Part shown: positions 21,870 through 30,759 of the stretch, piece after piece
How positions within the stretch are numbered: position 1 is the stretch's first letter
Layout of the letters: each line of letters starts with the position of its first letter
Assembly (NCBI RefSeq): GCF_000003815.2
Contig: NC_049984.1
Span: forward strand, 19,715,939-19,777,938
Direction: 5' to 3'
DNA: 62,000 nucleotides
From: Branchiostoma floridae
Taxonomy: Eukaryota; Chordata; Leptocardii; Amphioxiformes; Branchiostomatidae
The notes under the pieces: generated by a model
The model's input: only the letters and a program-made list of their open reading frames with translations
Databases searched by the model: none
Told to the model about the DNA's origin: nothing
Program-made: the position numbers and the translations under genes

Positions 21870-22974
21870 CTAGAGCTGGGTTTGTCCAGTCTATGCACTA
21901 CTAGTATCTACCTTGTCCTCCTTTGGCAGCGCATTGCCTATCCTATTCACCCCCGGACCGCTGTCGGGGGCGGACCGCTCAAGTTGGGGGCATGCTGGAA
22001 CGAGGGGTCTTCTTCGGTTCTCCGCGGAAATCCCCTGCCACGTGGCCCGACGCACCACACCTGCAACACTGGTCTGAGTTGCGGTTGTTATGCACACAAC
22101 AATACAGCACGACAAAGGTAGACAAAACAAACCTTATCCTCTTGGCTTCATACTTGAGTTTGAACCTTCCGCTGCCCGGGCCGCCGCGTCAATTCTGCTG
22201 TCCGGTCCGACAGAACTGAGGTATCCAATAATAGCACCCTGGTCTTGGCAGTGTTTTAGTTTGTACTTCGACTTTGGCATATTTACACAATGATGCGCCT
22301 ATCAGAGAATAATACACAAGTTATGAGAAATGTCACAATTGAGGATTTTACAATTTTGTTGACTAGCAAAAAATGACAAATTTTGACCTCCCTGGTCACC
22401 ATCTCTTTACACCATCCATCTTTTTGGCTGTGGTCTGACAAGGCCGAGGTGTACATGCTTCTGTAGCAGTTTAGTCTGAATTTCTTGTAGCGGCACTTTC
22501 CTTCCAGACTACTTCAATACCTAGCGATCTTCTATAACCACCTTCTTGTACGAACTAGGGACTACTTCTTCACCCACAGATAGCTTTCCATCCCGGATCA
22601 TCAAGTGGGAATGGCTTTTACCTTACTGTTTGGTTTTGACGCCAAAATTCAACTTAAGCAGTGATCCGCGCGCTTTGCTGGGGTTCTTTCTAGACAATGC
22701 AAACATTGAAATGTTTTGATGAATGATATATTGTAAACATTGAAATGTGAAAAGGAAGGGGCCAACCCTGTCTGTCATTGCTGTTAAACAGAAGGGATGC
22801 TGCATGGTTACTGTGGAATCCTACAGGTTGACCAACAAAATGCAAATGCTAACTCTACAGGTCTCTTGGTTGTCCATCGTGATCGATGATAACTTTTCTC
22901 TCATCTGTAGTACAGATTCACAGACCTATGCTTATCATGCTAATGTTTAAGATGGTTTTCTAATCTGATCACCT
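21870..22974. other. no recognised gene; flank of Gag and LTR
   Basis: Overlapping short frames up to 98 codons without motifs. A 5' LTR or primer-binding site for the Gag copy could lie here but I could not identify one. Confidence 0.4.
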
Positions 22975-23159
22975 TGATAGAAGGTTCGTTCAGAAGTAAG
23001 AATTCAGCACACCAGATTTATCCTTTTCCACGTTTTATTCACGTCCTTGCCTCACAGCAGTTCCTGACAGCCTCCCCTGTCCAGCTGTCCCCTCTATCTG
23101 GCCCACCTTGGGCCCTACCATCTAACAAACTTGAAGGGGGGGTTGACTCACACATAACA
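22975..23159 (-). repeat. short LTR of a Ty3/gypsy element (3' LTR candidate)
   Basis: Read on the minus strand, a purine-rich tract (TTGGGGGAGG) is followed by TGTTATGTGTGAGTC, an AATAAA poly(A) signal, and the end CCTTCTATCA. This is the polypurine tract, TG...CA layout of an LTR of about 185 bp. It lies about 230 bp downstream of the RNase H frame, leaving no room for an integrase, so the element is internally deleted. The same TGTTATGTGTGAGTC start recurs at about 25414-25428. Confidence 0.5.
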
Positions 23160-23385
23160 CCTCCCCCAAGAACATAACACTACAGGGTTATTTATAACAA
23201 CTTGAGGTCTAACATGAATGAAAATAGTCAGTACTGGTAATAGTCAGTACTGGTAACGAGTCTACATCAACTACTTTGCTAACAAATTGATCGCACTAGC
23301 TATACATTGACTTGTAAAGATCAGACTAGAAAGCTATTCTCCTCTACTTACATGTATGTTCTCTGTCATCTTATCTGGCAATTAC

Positions 23386-23722
23386 TTACATCACCATTTC
23401 TCTAATCGCGGACCATGTCCTGCTGAGGGCGTCTGCATTAGCATTTTCCTTGTCCCTTTTATGGAAACTCCACCTCATAAGTTTCCTGTTTCGATCCCTG
23501 ACCTGTGCCAGCCATGACAGGGGCTTATGGTCCGTCTGAATCGTGAAGGACCGCCCATACAGATGGTACCAGAACTGCTCTACAGAGAACACAATCGCAT
23601 AGCATTCTTTCTCGATGGTGGACCATCCCTGTTGGGTTTCACTCAACTTCTTACTTCGGTATGCCACCGGTCTATCTCGCCCCGTGTCATCCACCTGAGA
23701 CAGCACTGCTCCGATTCCTGTA
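23386..23722 (-). pseudogene. Ty3/gypsy RNase H domain, main part
   Basis: The minus frame contains IGAVLSQVDDTGRDRPVAYRS, KKLSETQQGWSTIEKECYAIV, HLYGRSFTIQTDHKPLSWL and ENANADALSR. These are the RNase H blocks of gypsy-type pol, including the E of EKE, the D of TDH and the D of DALSR. The enzyme removes the RNA strand during reverse transcription. The N-terminal part of the domain is displaced to 24798-24890 by a 1.07-kb insertion, and a stop follows soon after DALSR in place of the integrase. Dead copy. Confidence 0.85.
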
Positions 23723-23746
23723 TGAGGGTCTGCATGGGGGGTCCTG

Positions 23747-23880
23747 ACAACGCTTTACGCTAAATTCAGGACGGTCGACTACGTTTTACGTTAAATTCCG
23801 AAGGCTGGCAACGCTTTACGCTAAATTCAGAAAGGCCGGCAGCGGTTTACGCTAAATTTCGAAAGACTGGCAACACTCGG
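23747..23880 (+). repeat. left block of ~30-bp TTTACG units (4 copies)
   Basis: TTTACG starts at 23754, 23785, 23815 and 23846 (spacing 31, 30, 31). Each unit reads roughly ACGCTTTACGCTAAATTC plus a GG-rich spacer. Confidence 0.9.
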
Positions 23881-24527
23881 CAAGGGCGGGGGCATGCTTC
23901 GCCGGGGAGATTTTTAAATTTTGACTCTCTGAAACACCATTTCCTGCATTTTGAGGGGAAATTTTCGCTGGTAGACAAAGCTAAGTTAAATGTCATATCT
24001 AATCAAAGATTCCCAGGGGTTCAGTGTAAGCCACCCAACAGATATTTTACCATGCCAAGCGCCGAAGGGGCGAGGCGTCGCAAGGGTAGTCCGGGGAAAT
24101 CCTGACACCCTGAAACGCGATTTCCTACGTTTTTCTGGCTATTATATAAAGCTGAGTTAAATGACATTTCTATCAGCAAAAGGGTGTTTGAGTTTGACAC
24201 GTCACATCCCCCAACATCATTTTCAGAATTTCAAGCACCGAAGGCGCGAGGTGGCGCAAGGGAGGACCTTGAAAATTTTGAAACCTTGACCCTCTAGAAT
24301 GATATTTCCTGCATTTTATTTGATGGGCAAATTTTGCTGGCAGACTAAGCTAATTAATAACTTCAATGACATTCCTATTAGCAAAATGGTTTTCGAGGGC
24401 GAGGCCACCGATACAATTTTTACTATGTCGATGACCGAATAGTCGCAAGGGAGGTCCGGCAAAATTTTGAAATCTTGATCCTTTGAAACGCAATTTCCTT
24501 TGTTTTGAGGGCTAAAATTTACTGGTA
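23881..24527. repeat. central tandem repeat of 176-200 bp, about 3.5 copies
   Basis: CAAGGG starts units at 23881, 24081, 24257 and 24446. Each contains a TTGA(C/T)(C/T)CT-GAAA segment, ATTTCCTGCATTTT, a GGCAAATTTTGCTGG-like segment and AGACTAAGCTAA, and ends CGAAG-GCGAGG-CG. Copies are diverged by substitutions and small indels. Confidence 0.8.
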
Positions 24528-24780
24528 GACTACGCTTCGATTTACGAAATTTGGGAGGCCAGACTACGATTTACGGGTAATTTTTAGGTTACGATTTACG
24601 TTAAATTTTTGGGCTAGATTACGTTTTACGTAAATTTTTTGGGCTAGATAACGCTTTACGTGAAATGCACTGGCTACGCTTTACGGTAAATTTTCCATCC
24701 TCACTACGATTTACGTGAAATAAAATAGCTTCCCTACGAATAACGGGAAATTAAAAGGCATGCCTACGCCTTACGGAAAA
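24528..24780 (+). repeat. right block of ~30-bp TTTACG units (9 copies)
   Basis: Cores start at 24541, 24570, 24595, 24625, 24655, 24680 and 24710, with degenerate cores at about 24740 and 24770; spacings are 25 or 29-30 bp. The consensus is CTACGNTTTACGTNAAATTTTTGGG. The units point the same way as in the left block, though the core TTTACGTAAA is itself palindromic. Confidence 0.9.
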
Positions 24781-24797
24781 GAGCATGCAGACCCTCC

Positions 24798-25249
24798 TGT
24801 ATCACTGGCATCCACCTGCACTACAAATGGCTTTGTGTGGTCCGCCATGATCAGCACCGGGGTGGAGCTTAGTACTTCTTCAGCTTCAGGAAGGCTCTTC
24901 TGCAATCCTCATGGTCCGTCGGAAGCGGGGAATCCAGAATGGCGGCAGCAAGGGCGTTCTGTCGCGGATCCAAGTTGGCTGGAGGTAGGGCCAGTGCAGA
25001 GACGACAGCAGGAACAGTCTGCGTTGTTGATGTGATGGCAGGGGGTACGCTGAGAGCAGCGGTGACGACAGAAAAAATCGGTGTCGTGGAGGTGACAGCT
25101 GGAGTAGTTGTTCTATTTGCCGCGTCGATGAGCGTGGGCGTGGTTAGAGTTGATGCCGAGGTAGTGGAAGTGACGACAACGGGCGGGGCTGGTGTTGTGG
25201 TGACGACGGGTGACGTGGTGACCACCGGTGCCGGGGCTGTGGTGACCAC
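24798..25249 (-). pseudogene. Pro/Thr/Val-rich frame joined to gypsy RT-RNase H fragment
   Basis: The minus frame starting at 25249 is low complexity (VVTTTPAPPVVVTSTTSAST and similar) for about 95 residues, then becomes DPRQNALAAAILDSPLPTDHED and CRRAFLKLKK. In the +1 frame the match continues EVLSSTPVLIMADHTKPFVV and QVDASDTG, the RT-RNase H connection of gypsy elements, up to the TIR-element insertion at 24797. The RT palm motifs are absent upstream. The mucin-like part is not a usual neighbour of RNase H, so the join is probably a deletion or recombination scar. Confidence 0.6.
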
Positions 25250-25374
25250 TGGGACGACGGTTGTGTTCGTACGTCGTGGCGGCTGCTTCCGCGTGTTTTT
25301 TTTTTTTAGGCGTGTTTAGGCGTTTGGGGCGTCTTCTCTGAAAGCCGCTAGAACGGTTCCACTGGAAAGCTCTC

Positions 25375-25430
25375 TTGAAACAAACTTGAAGGGGGGGGGG
25401 GGGAGGGCTGACTCACACATAACACACCTG
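25375..25430 (-). repeat. LTR-edge fragment sharing the start of the 22975-23159 LTR
   Basis: On the minus strand TGTTATGTGTGAGTCAG, a C-rich run and TTCAAGTTTGTT repeat the first ~45 bp of the LTR at 23159, with a longer C tract. The similarity then stops. Confidence 0.6.
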
Positions 25431-25717
25431 AAGCCCCTTGATGTCCGCAGCAAAGGTTGCTGTCCCATTTTTAAAAAAATATTCTGACGTGTGTCCTTTG
25501 ATCTTAACAATCAATACTCTCTGTATTAGGGTATGCTGCTTCTTCTAGTGTCACTGGAGCTAATAGTTGCCTGGGAAAACTGAGACATCAACAATACATG
25601 ACTTATTTTAGTTTGTTATTGTACATTATTTTTGTATTGTGATGTTTCTAAAAGTACTTTGTGGTCGAAGGGTGAATGAGAGGTGTATTGTGTTCTGAAG
25701 ACAGTGTGCCGGTAACA

Positions 25718-25729
25718 AAATCAAGCATT
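25718..25729. repeat. target-site duplication, copy at LINE 3' end
   Basis: AAATCAAGCATT, with the last two T perhaps part of the tail. Matches 30141-30152. Confidence 0.7.
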
Positions 25730-25771
25730 TTTTTTTTTTTTTTTTTATTCAACATAAAAGCAGACAGGACA

Positions 25772-25818
25772 AAGTGACACTGCACTCAAGTTAAAAACTT
25801 ATTTTAACAGTGTCACTT
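25772..25818 (-). promoter_or_regulatory. 3'-terminal stem-loop of the LINE
   Basis: AAGTGACACTG (25772-25782) and CAGTGTCACTT (25808-25818) are perfect 11-bp inverted arms about 25 bp before the poly(A) tail. In CR1/L2-type LINEs a 3' stem-loop is bound by the reverse transcriptase to start copying; that role here is inference. Confidence 0.7.
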
Positions 25819-25996
25819 AACATACATTTGAATACATGAATACAGATATAACAACATTAGAAACAATAATTGAACAAACTAATCGACTAACATCGTGTGT
25901 GCAAAAAACACCCCTACCCACCCCATGTACAAAGTACACAATTCAATGATGTATAAATGTAGTAAATTCTACATAGCATGAAATATGACAATAGGA

Positions 25997-28900
25997 CTAA
26001 AAACGCTGAGTTAGATCAATGAACTTTTGAGTGAATAACATAAGCTTGGAATTGATTTCAGCATTGAATGTAGGCGAACCTCTAAGAACTATAGAGAGTT
26101 TCAGATTGTCGGAAATGGTGTCAAAATCAAACAAGTGGTCAGTTAAATTAGATATATTGTTTAAAAGAACCATTCTATGTTTATCAAACAAAGGGCAATC
26201 AAATAAATAGTGATAAATAGTTTCGGATTGGCACCCACAGACACATGATGGGCTTGGAACCAAACCTCGTTTGAAAAGAGAATGATTAAGTCCGTAGGTA
26301 CCAATGCGAAATCGAGCGAGAAGGGCGCAGGTGTATCGGGGCCCGGACGAGAAGTGTAAAGGACTATTGGGCCGAACTAGTTTGGTAAGGTAACTACGAA
26401 ACATTGGATATCTCAGACAGCGAACGCTGGAGTCTAGTTCGTTCCAGTGACTTACGCAATACGGGACAAAGGATTTAATAAGTCTATTAGTTGAATACCT
26501 TGAAAGTCTAAAATTAAATTTGTTTCTTAAGTTATAAGAAGTTGTTTGAGTTATTTCGCGGGGAAGCAACTCAAGGAGATAGTTCCGTGTTAGGCCGTTG
26601 ACAATCTTATAGAACAACAATAAACGGTGGTTATGTCGTCTGCTGGAGAGCGACTCCCACCCCAATTCCTCACAAACATTGGAATAAGAAGACCCTTTAA
26701 TGGCTCCTGACACTACTATGGAACATTGGTATTGAATTCTCTCTAAAAGGGAGGATTTTTCCCCTGAACAGCCGTGCCAAACTACGTCTGCATATTCCAG
26801 ACTAGGACGGATAAAAGACTTGTATATAGTTTGTAAAACATGGCGGGGAAGTTTGAACTTAAGACATTTAAAAACATTAACCCTCTTCGAAACATTACTA
26901 CATATATTGTTCAAGTGGTTGTTCCAAGACATATCAGAAGTTAAGATAGTACCAATGTGTTTATGAGATGAGACACTAACAATTTCGATAGTTCCAAGAA
27001 AAAGTGGAGGGTGGTATTGAGGACTCTTTTTAGTGGTAAAACACATTTCTTCTGTCTTGGAAGGATTTAAATCCATCAACCATGTGTTTGACCATGCCAA
27101 AATTTTAGATAAATCGGAATTAAGCCTGTGTGCAGACGTGTATGGATTTTCAACAATCTCCAACAAAGAACTGTCATCTGCGAATAAAAAAGGAAGGGAA
27201 TCTAATTCGTTTACAATGTCATTAATATATATGATGAAAAGAAGTGGGCCTAACACGGAACCTTGTGGGACACCGGCACCGATCTCTCTCCAAGGAGAAG
27301 CTTGACCATCAAGAACTACTCTTTGCAGTCTTTCCGATAAATAACTAGAAAACCAGTTCAATAAAGGACCTTCAATACCGTATTGTTGGAGTTTAAAAAT
27401 AAGACCGGTGTGCCATACCTTGTCGAAAGCTCTAGAGAAATCTAAAAAAACTGCACGTACTTCTTTTCCTTTGTCAAGTGCTTCTAGAATTAAGTTACAT
27501 ATGTAAACAAGCTGGCAAGTTGTAGAGTCATTTTTCATAAATCCAGATTGGAAAGTGTACAATAAGTCATTGGAAATTAGGTGATTATAAACATGTTTAT
27601 ATACAATTTTCTCCAGGATTTTTGACAAAGATGGCAGCAGCGAAACAGGACGGTAATTTGTTTTGTCACGAGAGTCACCTTTTTTAAAGATTGGAATAAC
27701 ATTTGCTTTTTTCCATACATTAGGGAAGATACCATGGGACAAAGACAAATTAAAAACATACGCTAATTTATCAGAAATAAAGGGTGCTATCAACTTAAGA
27801 AAACGATTATCGATGTCATCATAGCCATGAGCCTTTGAGGACTCTAAGCAACCGATAAGCATTTCAACCTCATCAGACGTAGTTGAAATGTATGTTGCTT
27901 TCTCACTGGTGAGAAAGGTCAGATCAGGAAGGGCGGCATTGGATGTGTCTATTGTTGACTGAGAAGCAAAGAAGTCATTGAAAATGCAAGCTTTTTCATA
28001 CGAGTCAACAATGGATACTAAGCCATTCAATAGCGGAGGTATGGTGCTGAAAGAATTACGTTTATAAAACTTTTTAACAATATGCCACCATTTCTTGGGG
28101 GCTGTTGATGGGTTTGAAAGAGATTGAGCCAAACGAGATTCATAGTCAAACTTGGCCTTGGAGATTTTGTTGGTCAATTTGTTACGAATGTTTCGATATG
28201 CAATCCAATCAGCAGAAAAATTAGATTTTTTAGCTTTTTTATGAAACTTATCTCGCAAGTGCATTAATTTCCTGATGTTGGATGACATCCAGGGTTTGTC
28301 ATTAGGTTTGATTGTTATAGTCTTATGAGGAATGCAGCTATATTTTGCCTCTAGAATAAGTTGTACAAGCTTACTAGTTGCTTCATCAACTGTTCCGCAT
28401 CCGTATATATCAAACCACTTGGGATCTGACAGGAAGAAAGTAAGGGAATCATTATCGATATTACTAAAGTCCCAAAAAGTTCGAGAATACGGTTTTGGAA
28501 CAGAGACAAGAAAACTCATGTAACCAATAATAGGAGAGTGGTGACAATTGGACAGGGGGGATAAAACAGACGTTTTTGTAAAGAACTCAGGTGAATCGGT
28601 AAAAATTAAGTCAATCAACGAGGGAGACTGTGAGAGGTCACAGGTCGGTTCGGTGATGATCTGTTGAAGATTTACAATCTGAGTAGCTTGGCGTAATTTA
28701 GCACCGGCATAATTAACTGGGTCCAGGTGCCACCACTCATTGTGTTTGGAATTAAAATCACCAGTCACAACAATGGCATCTGGGCGCTCAGAATGCGCCG
28801 TACTGACAGCGTCAATGAATTGATCCATGAAGTCATTAGTGATGGAAATATTCTGACCAGGTGGACGATAGTAAGTAGCAAACAAAATTTTAAAGATGCC

Positions 28901-29257
28901 AATCTGGAGTTCCAACCAAACACATTCGGACGAGATAACTTCAAGATCATCTCGTCTTTTACAAGGAATAGTATTTGAAATATAAATGAGAACTCCCCCT
29001 CCGTGACGATTTCTGTCACGACGGATGGGAGGTTGGAAGCCATCTAACGAGATATCATCTGACTCAATGGAATCTCCAAGCCAGGATTCTGTGACAGCAA
29101 CAATGTCAATATCATAATCAGATACGATCGCCGAGATTTCATCAAGTTTAGATCCAGCAACAATACTGTTTACATTAACGTGCATGAAAGTCAAACATTT
29201 ATTGTTTCCCGAGGTCCTCCTAAACCCTTGGGCAGTAGGTAGATTAACCATAATCAA
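25997..29257 (-). CDS. LINE ORF2: endonuclease-reverse transcriptase
   Basis: 1,086 aa without interruption. Residues ~20-245 form an apurinic-type endonuclease: MHVNVNSI from 25, TESWL with the metal-binding Glu at 57, GDFNS at 166-170, and CHHSP from 238. Residues ~505-800 form the reverse transcriptase: TNYRPVSLLPSLSKILEK from 533, FLDFSRAFDKV 604-614, GVPQGSVLGPLLF from 662 and the catalytic FADD at 692-695. A C-terminal Cys/His motif CVCGCQSETIYHYLFDC starts at 1005. The enzyme nicks target DNA and copies element RNA at the nick (target-primed reverse transcription) in the nucleus. All key residues I can check are present. The start MIMVNLPTAQ is the first Met after the ORF1-ORF2 gap; translation probably depends on reinitiation after ORF1. 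Confidence 0.93.
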   Translation of the reverse strand: MIMVNLPTAQGFRRTSGNNKCLTFMHVNVNSIVAGSKLDEISAIVSDYDIDIVAVTESWLGDSIESDDISLDGFQPPIRRDRNRHGGGVLIYISNTIPCKRRDDLEVISSECVWLELQIGIFKILFATYYRPPGQNISITNDFMDQFIDAVSTAHSERPDAIVVTGDFNSKHNEWWHLDPVNYAGAKLRQATQIVNLQQIITEPTCDLSQSPSLIDLIFTDSPEFFTKTSVLSPLSNCHHSPIIGYMSFLVSVPKPYSRTFWDFSNIDNDSLTFFLSDPKWFDIYGCGTVDEATSKLVQLILEAKYSCIPHKTITIKPNDKPWMSSNIRKLMHLRDKFHKKAKKSNFSADWIAYRNIRNKLTNKISKAKFDYESRLAQSLSNPSTAPKKWWHIVKKFYKRNSFSTIPPLLNGLVSIVDSYEKACIFNDFFASQSTIDTSNAALPDLTFLTSEKATYISTTSDEVEMLIGCLESSKAHGYDDIDNRFLKLIAPFISDKLAYVFNLSLSHGIFPNVWKKANVIPIFKKGDSRDKTNYRPVSLLPSLSKILEKIVYKHVYNHLISNDLLYTFQSGFMKNDSTTCQLVYICNLILEALDKGKEVRAVFLDFSRAFDKVWHTGLIFKLQQYGIEGPLLNWFSSYLSERLQRVVLDGQASPWREIGAGVPQGSVLGPLLFIIYINDIVNELDSLPFLFADDSSLLEIVENPYTSAHRLNSDLSKILAWSNTWLMDLNPSKTEEMCFTTKKSPQYHPPLFLGTIEIVSVSSHKHIGTILTSDMSWNNHLNNICSNVSKRVNVFKCLKFKLPRHVLQTIYKSFIRPSLEYADVVWHGCSGEKSSLLERIQYQCSIVVSGAIKGSSYSNVCEELGWESLSSRRHNHRLLLFYKIVNGLTRNYLLELLPREITQTTSYNLRNKFNFRLSRYSTNRLIKSFVPYCVSHWNELDSSVRCLRYPMFRSYLTKLVRPNSPLHFSSGPRYTCALLARFRIGTYGLNHSLFKRGLVPSPSCVCGCQSETIYHYLFDCPLFDKHRMVLLNNISNLTDHLFDFDTISDNLKLSIVLRGSPTFNAEINSKLMLFTQKFIDLTQRF

Positions 29258-29476
29258 AAGTTACGTATAGTGAAATTTACGATAATTCTGGTTTGGGAAA
29301 GGGTAGGTGGGACTGGCACACACATAAGAATATAAACACACATAACAACACAAAATGGCAAACTGTTTCCGGCACAACTGTTAAGAAGAGCCCTAACAAA
29401 TATACATGACATTCAGGGCCGCCGTTACCAGGCCATCATAAGTTTAGATAAAGCAAATACTTAACGGAGAAGGAGT

Positions 29477-30202
29477 CTAGTTGAAGTAGTCCTCAGGTGT
29501 TTTGAACTTCTTCCCTCCCGCAACGCAGAGGTACATAGTGACACCATCAAGTTTGAACTTGGGCTTAAGGTCCTTGCTCCTTGCATCATGAAAGGCCGTC
29601 TTTAGCCGCTCTTTCGCCTTCTGGATGGGGATAGGAAGGTGAACACTGACACCGATGCCAGACTTCGGCTGGAGACGATATGCGTGGCGCAGAACAAGAT
29701 CGCGATCCGTCATGGAAACAAACTTGGCGATGACTGGGTTGCCGCGCATCTTGGGTAGACGGTGGACGTTAGCAAAGGCGATACTCTTGACGTTGGCCAC
29801 CTTCAGGTTATCCTCCATGAATTTGTAGGTTTTCTCAACTACATCTTCTTCTCTCTCGGCCGGTACACCCCAGAAGAGAAGATTTTGCTTCTTGGAATAG
29901 AGCTCCGATAACAGCAGTTTCTCCTCGAGGGCGATGACGCGCTCTTCCATTTTCTTGGTTTTGGTGGAAGTTTCTTGTTTGAGGGTATCGATCTCTTCGT
30001 GAGCGAAGGATACGCTCTGCTGAAGAGAAACAACTTCCTGACGCAGAGACTTCACGTCTTCACCCAAGTGATGAATTGAGGCATTTAACTTGTCAAAGCT
30101 CGCAGATGTTTTAGATGCAAATTCACTCAGGTGTGCAGCGAAATCAAGCATTATGACGGAGAAGCTTGGAGGTGTCCAGTTGAGCCCCTCAGTGCTAAAC
30201 AC
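29477..30202 (-). CDS. LINE ORF1: coiled-coil RNA-binding protein
   Basis: The open frame is 241 aa. Residues ~35-95 form a heptad-rich coiled coil (HHLGEDVKSLRQEVVSLQQS, TLKQETSTKTKKMEERVIAL). It is followed by an L1-ORF1-like RRM with the first strand NLLFWGVPAE, then IAFANVHRLPKMRGNPVIAKF and RDLVLRHAYRL, and a basic C-terminal part. Such proteins trimerise and coat element RNA. If the target-site duplication at 30141-30152 is right, the first ~20 residues are host DNA and the start codon ATG-CTT-GAT-TT lies within the duplicated target; the element's own part begins at FAAHLSEFASK. Either the original ORF1 start was lost by 5' truncation or the element never had a long 5' UTR. Confidence 0.85.
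   Translation of the reverse strand: MFSTEGLNWTPPSFSVIMLDFAAHLSEFASKTSASFDKLNASIHHLGEDVKSLRQEVVSLQQSVSFAHEEIDTLKQETSTKTKKMEERVIALEEKLLLSELYSKKQNLLFWGVPAEREEDVVEKTYKFMEDNLKVANVKSIAFANVHRLPKMRGNPVIAKFVSMTDRDLVLRHAYRLQPKSGIGVSVHLPIPIQKAKERLKTAFHDARSKDLKPKFKLDGVTMYLCVAGGKKFKTPEDYFN
30141..30152. repeat. target-site duplication, copy at LINE 5' end
   Basis: AAATCAAGCATT, identical to 25718-25729. It overlaps the in-frame ATG of ORF1. Confidence 0.65.
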
Positions 30203-30474
30203 AGTTGAGATTGGTGCTTGTTATTGACTTCTCAAGTTATAGCGGTTGGATGTAGTGGAGTCTGCATCACTGCTTGAGGTTGACGACTGTAGGCCTCAAC
30301 ACGCTGTTCCAGCTTTGTTATGTATTGTTGTTCAATAACAGATTAATAACTCCGTCAAAATAACCACTCTTTATAGTTATCTTCATGAGCAGCTGAGTAC
30401 GTGATAGTGATATGAACCAAACAAACTCATTTTGGAAATGGACCAAGATGTCCACAAGGCCCCCTGTCTTCTTT

Positions 30475-30759
30475 TCAAGTTTGAAAAACATCACCAGTGG
30501 CACATTTATCCTTTGTATTTCTTTGTCCATAACTGTTCATGCAAACTTTACATCTGCACAAGATACCACATGGTTTTTGCCGTCTTGAACTCGTCTTGGG
30601 TTTCAACTTTTTTACTGCATCGTTTTTAGCCGTTTTATCATTGACCCCACAGCTACATGTACATGTAGATGGCATTGGTGATGTACTGAATAGAGCATCA
30701 GGTTCTGACAACATTTTCCCAGCCCTGTCCCACTTAGTACCATGACCATTGAGGGTCAA
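30475..30759 (-). CDS. Cys-rich ORF with a CXC-like motif, possible exon
   Basis: The 94-aa minus frame contains CTCSCGVNDKTAKND followed by SSRRQKPCGILCRCKVCMNS, YGQRNTK. The spacing C.CG ... PCG..CRC..C.N.YG resembles CXC/tesmin-type cysteine motifs and related Cys clusters in transposon proteins of invertebrates. CXC domains bind DNA with zinc. Only one repeat is seen and flanking exons were not found, so this is a candidate only. Confidence 0.35.
   Translation of the reverse strand: MTLNGHGTKWDRAGKMLSEPDALFSTSPMPSTCTCSCGVNDKTAKNDAVKKLKPKTSSRRQKPCGILCRCKVCMNSYGQRNTKDKCATGDVFQT

Larger units (their letters stand above)
23723..24797. mobile_element. 1,075-bp TIR element with TTTACG repeat blocks, nested in gypsy RNase H
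   Basis: The ends are inverted: GAGGGTCTGCATG at the left and CATGCAGACCCTC at the right. The element is flanked by TGTA at 23719-23722 and 24798-24801 (CCTGTA if the overlap is counted), and removing it rejoins the RNase H codons around D-A-S-D-T-G and I-G-A-V. Inside are four ~30-bp units with core TTTACG near the left end, a central ~190-bp tandem repeat, and nine units near the right end. No ORF of note; non-autonomous. The direct evidence for insertion is the interrupted coding domain. Confidence 0.85.
25728..30140 (-). mobile_element. 4.4-kb non-LTR retrotransposon (LINE) with two intact ORFs
   Basis: On the minus strand: ORF1, a 219-bp gap, ORF2, a ~250-bp 3' UTR with an 11-bp stem, an AATAAA signal and a poly(A) tail of about 19 bases (poly-T at 25728-25746). 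AAATCAAGCA(TT) occurs directly after the tail (25718-25729) and again at 30141-30152, a 10-12 bp target-site duplication that sets the 5' end at 30140. Two full ORFs and a clear duplication suggest recent insertion. The clade is of the endonuclease-RT type without RNase H (CR1/L2/Jockey-like group); I cannot place it more closely. Confidence 0.85.

Noticed and set aside
20893-21873. Several 80-106 codon plus frames opposite Gag
   Set aside because: Antisense shadows of the 331-aa Gag with two zinc knuckles.
23747-24780. CRISPR-like reading of the TTTACG units
   Set aside because: The spacers are related to each other and short, and there are no cas genes; the TIRs and split RNase H show a transposable element.
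27033-29043. Plus and minus short frames inside LINE ORF2
   Set aside because: Shadows of the 1,086-aa frame.
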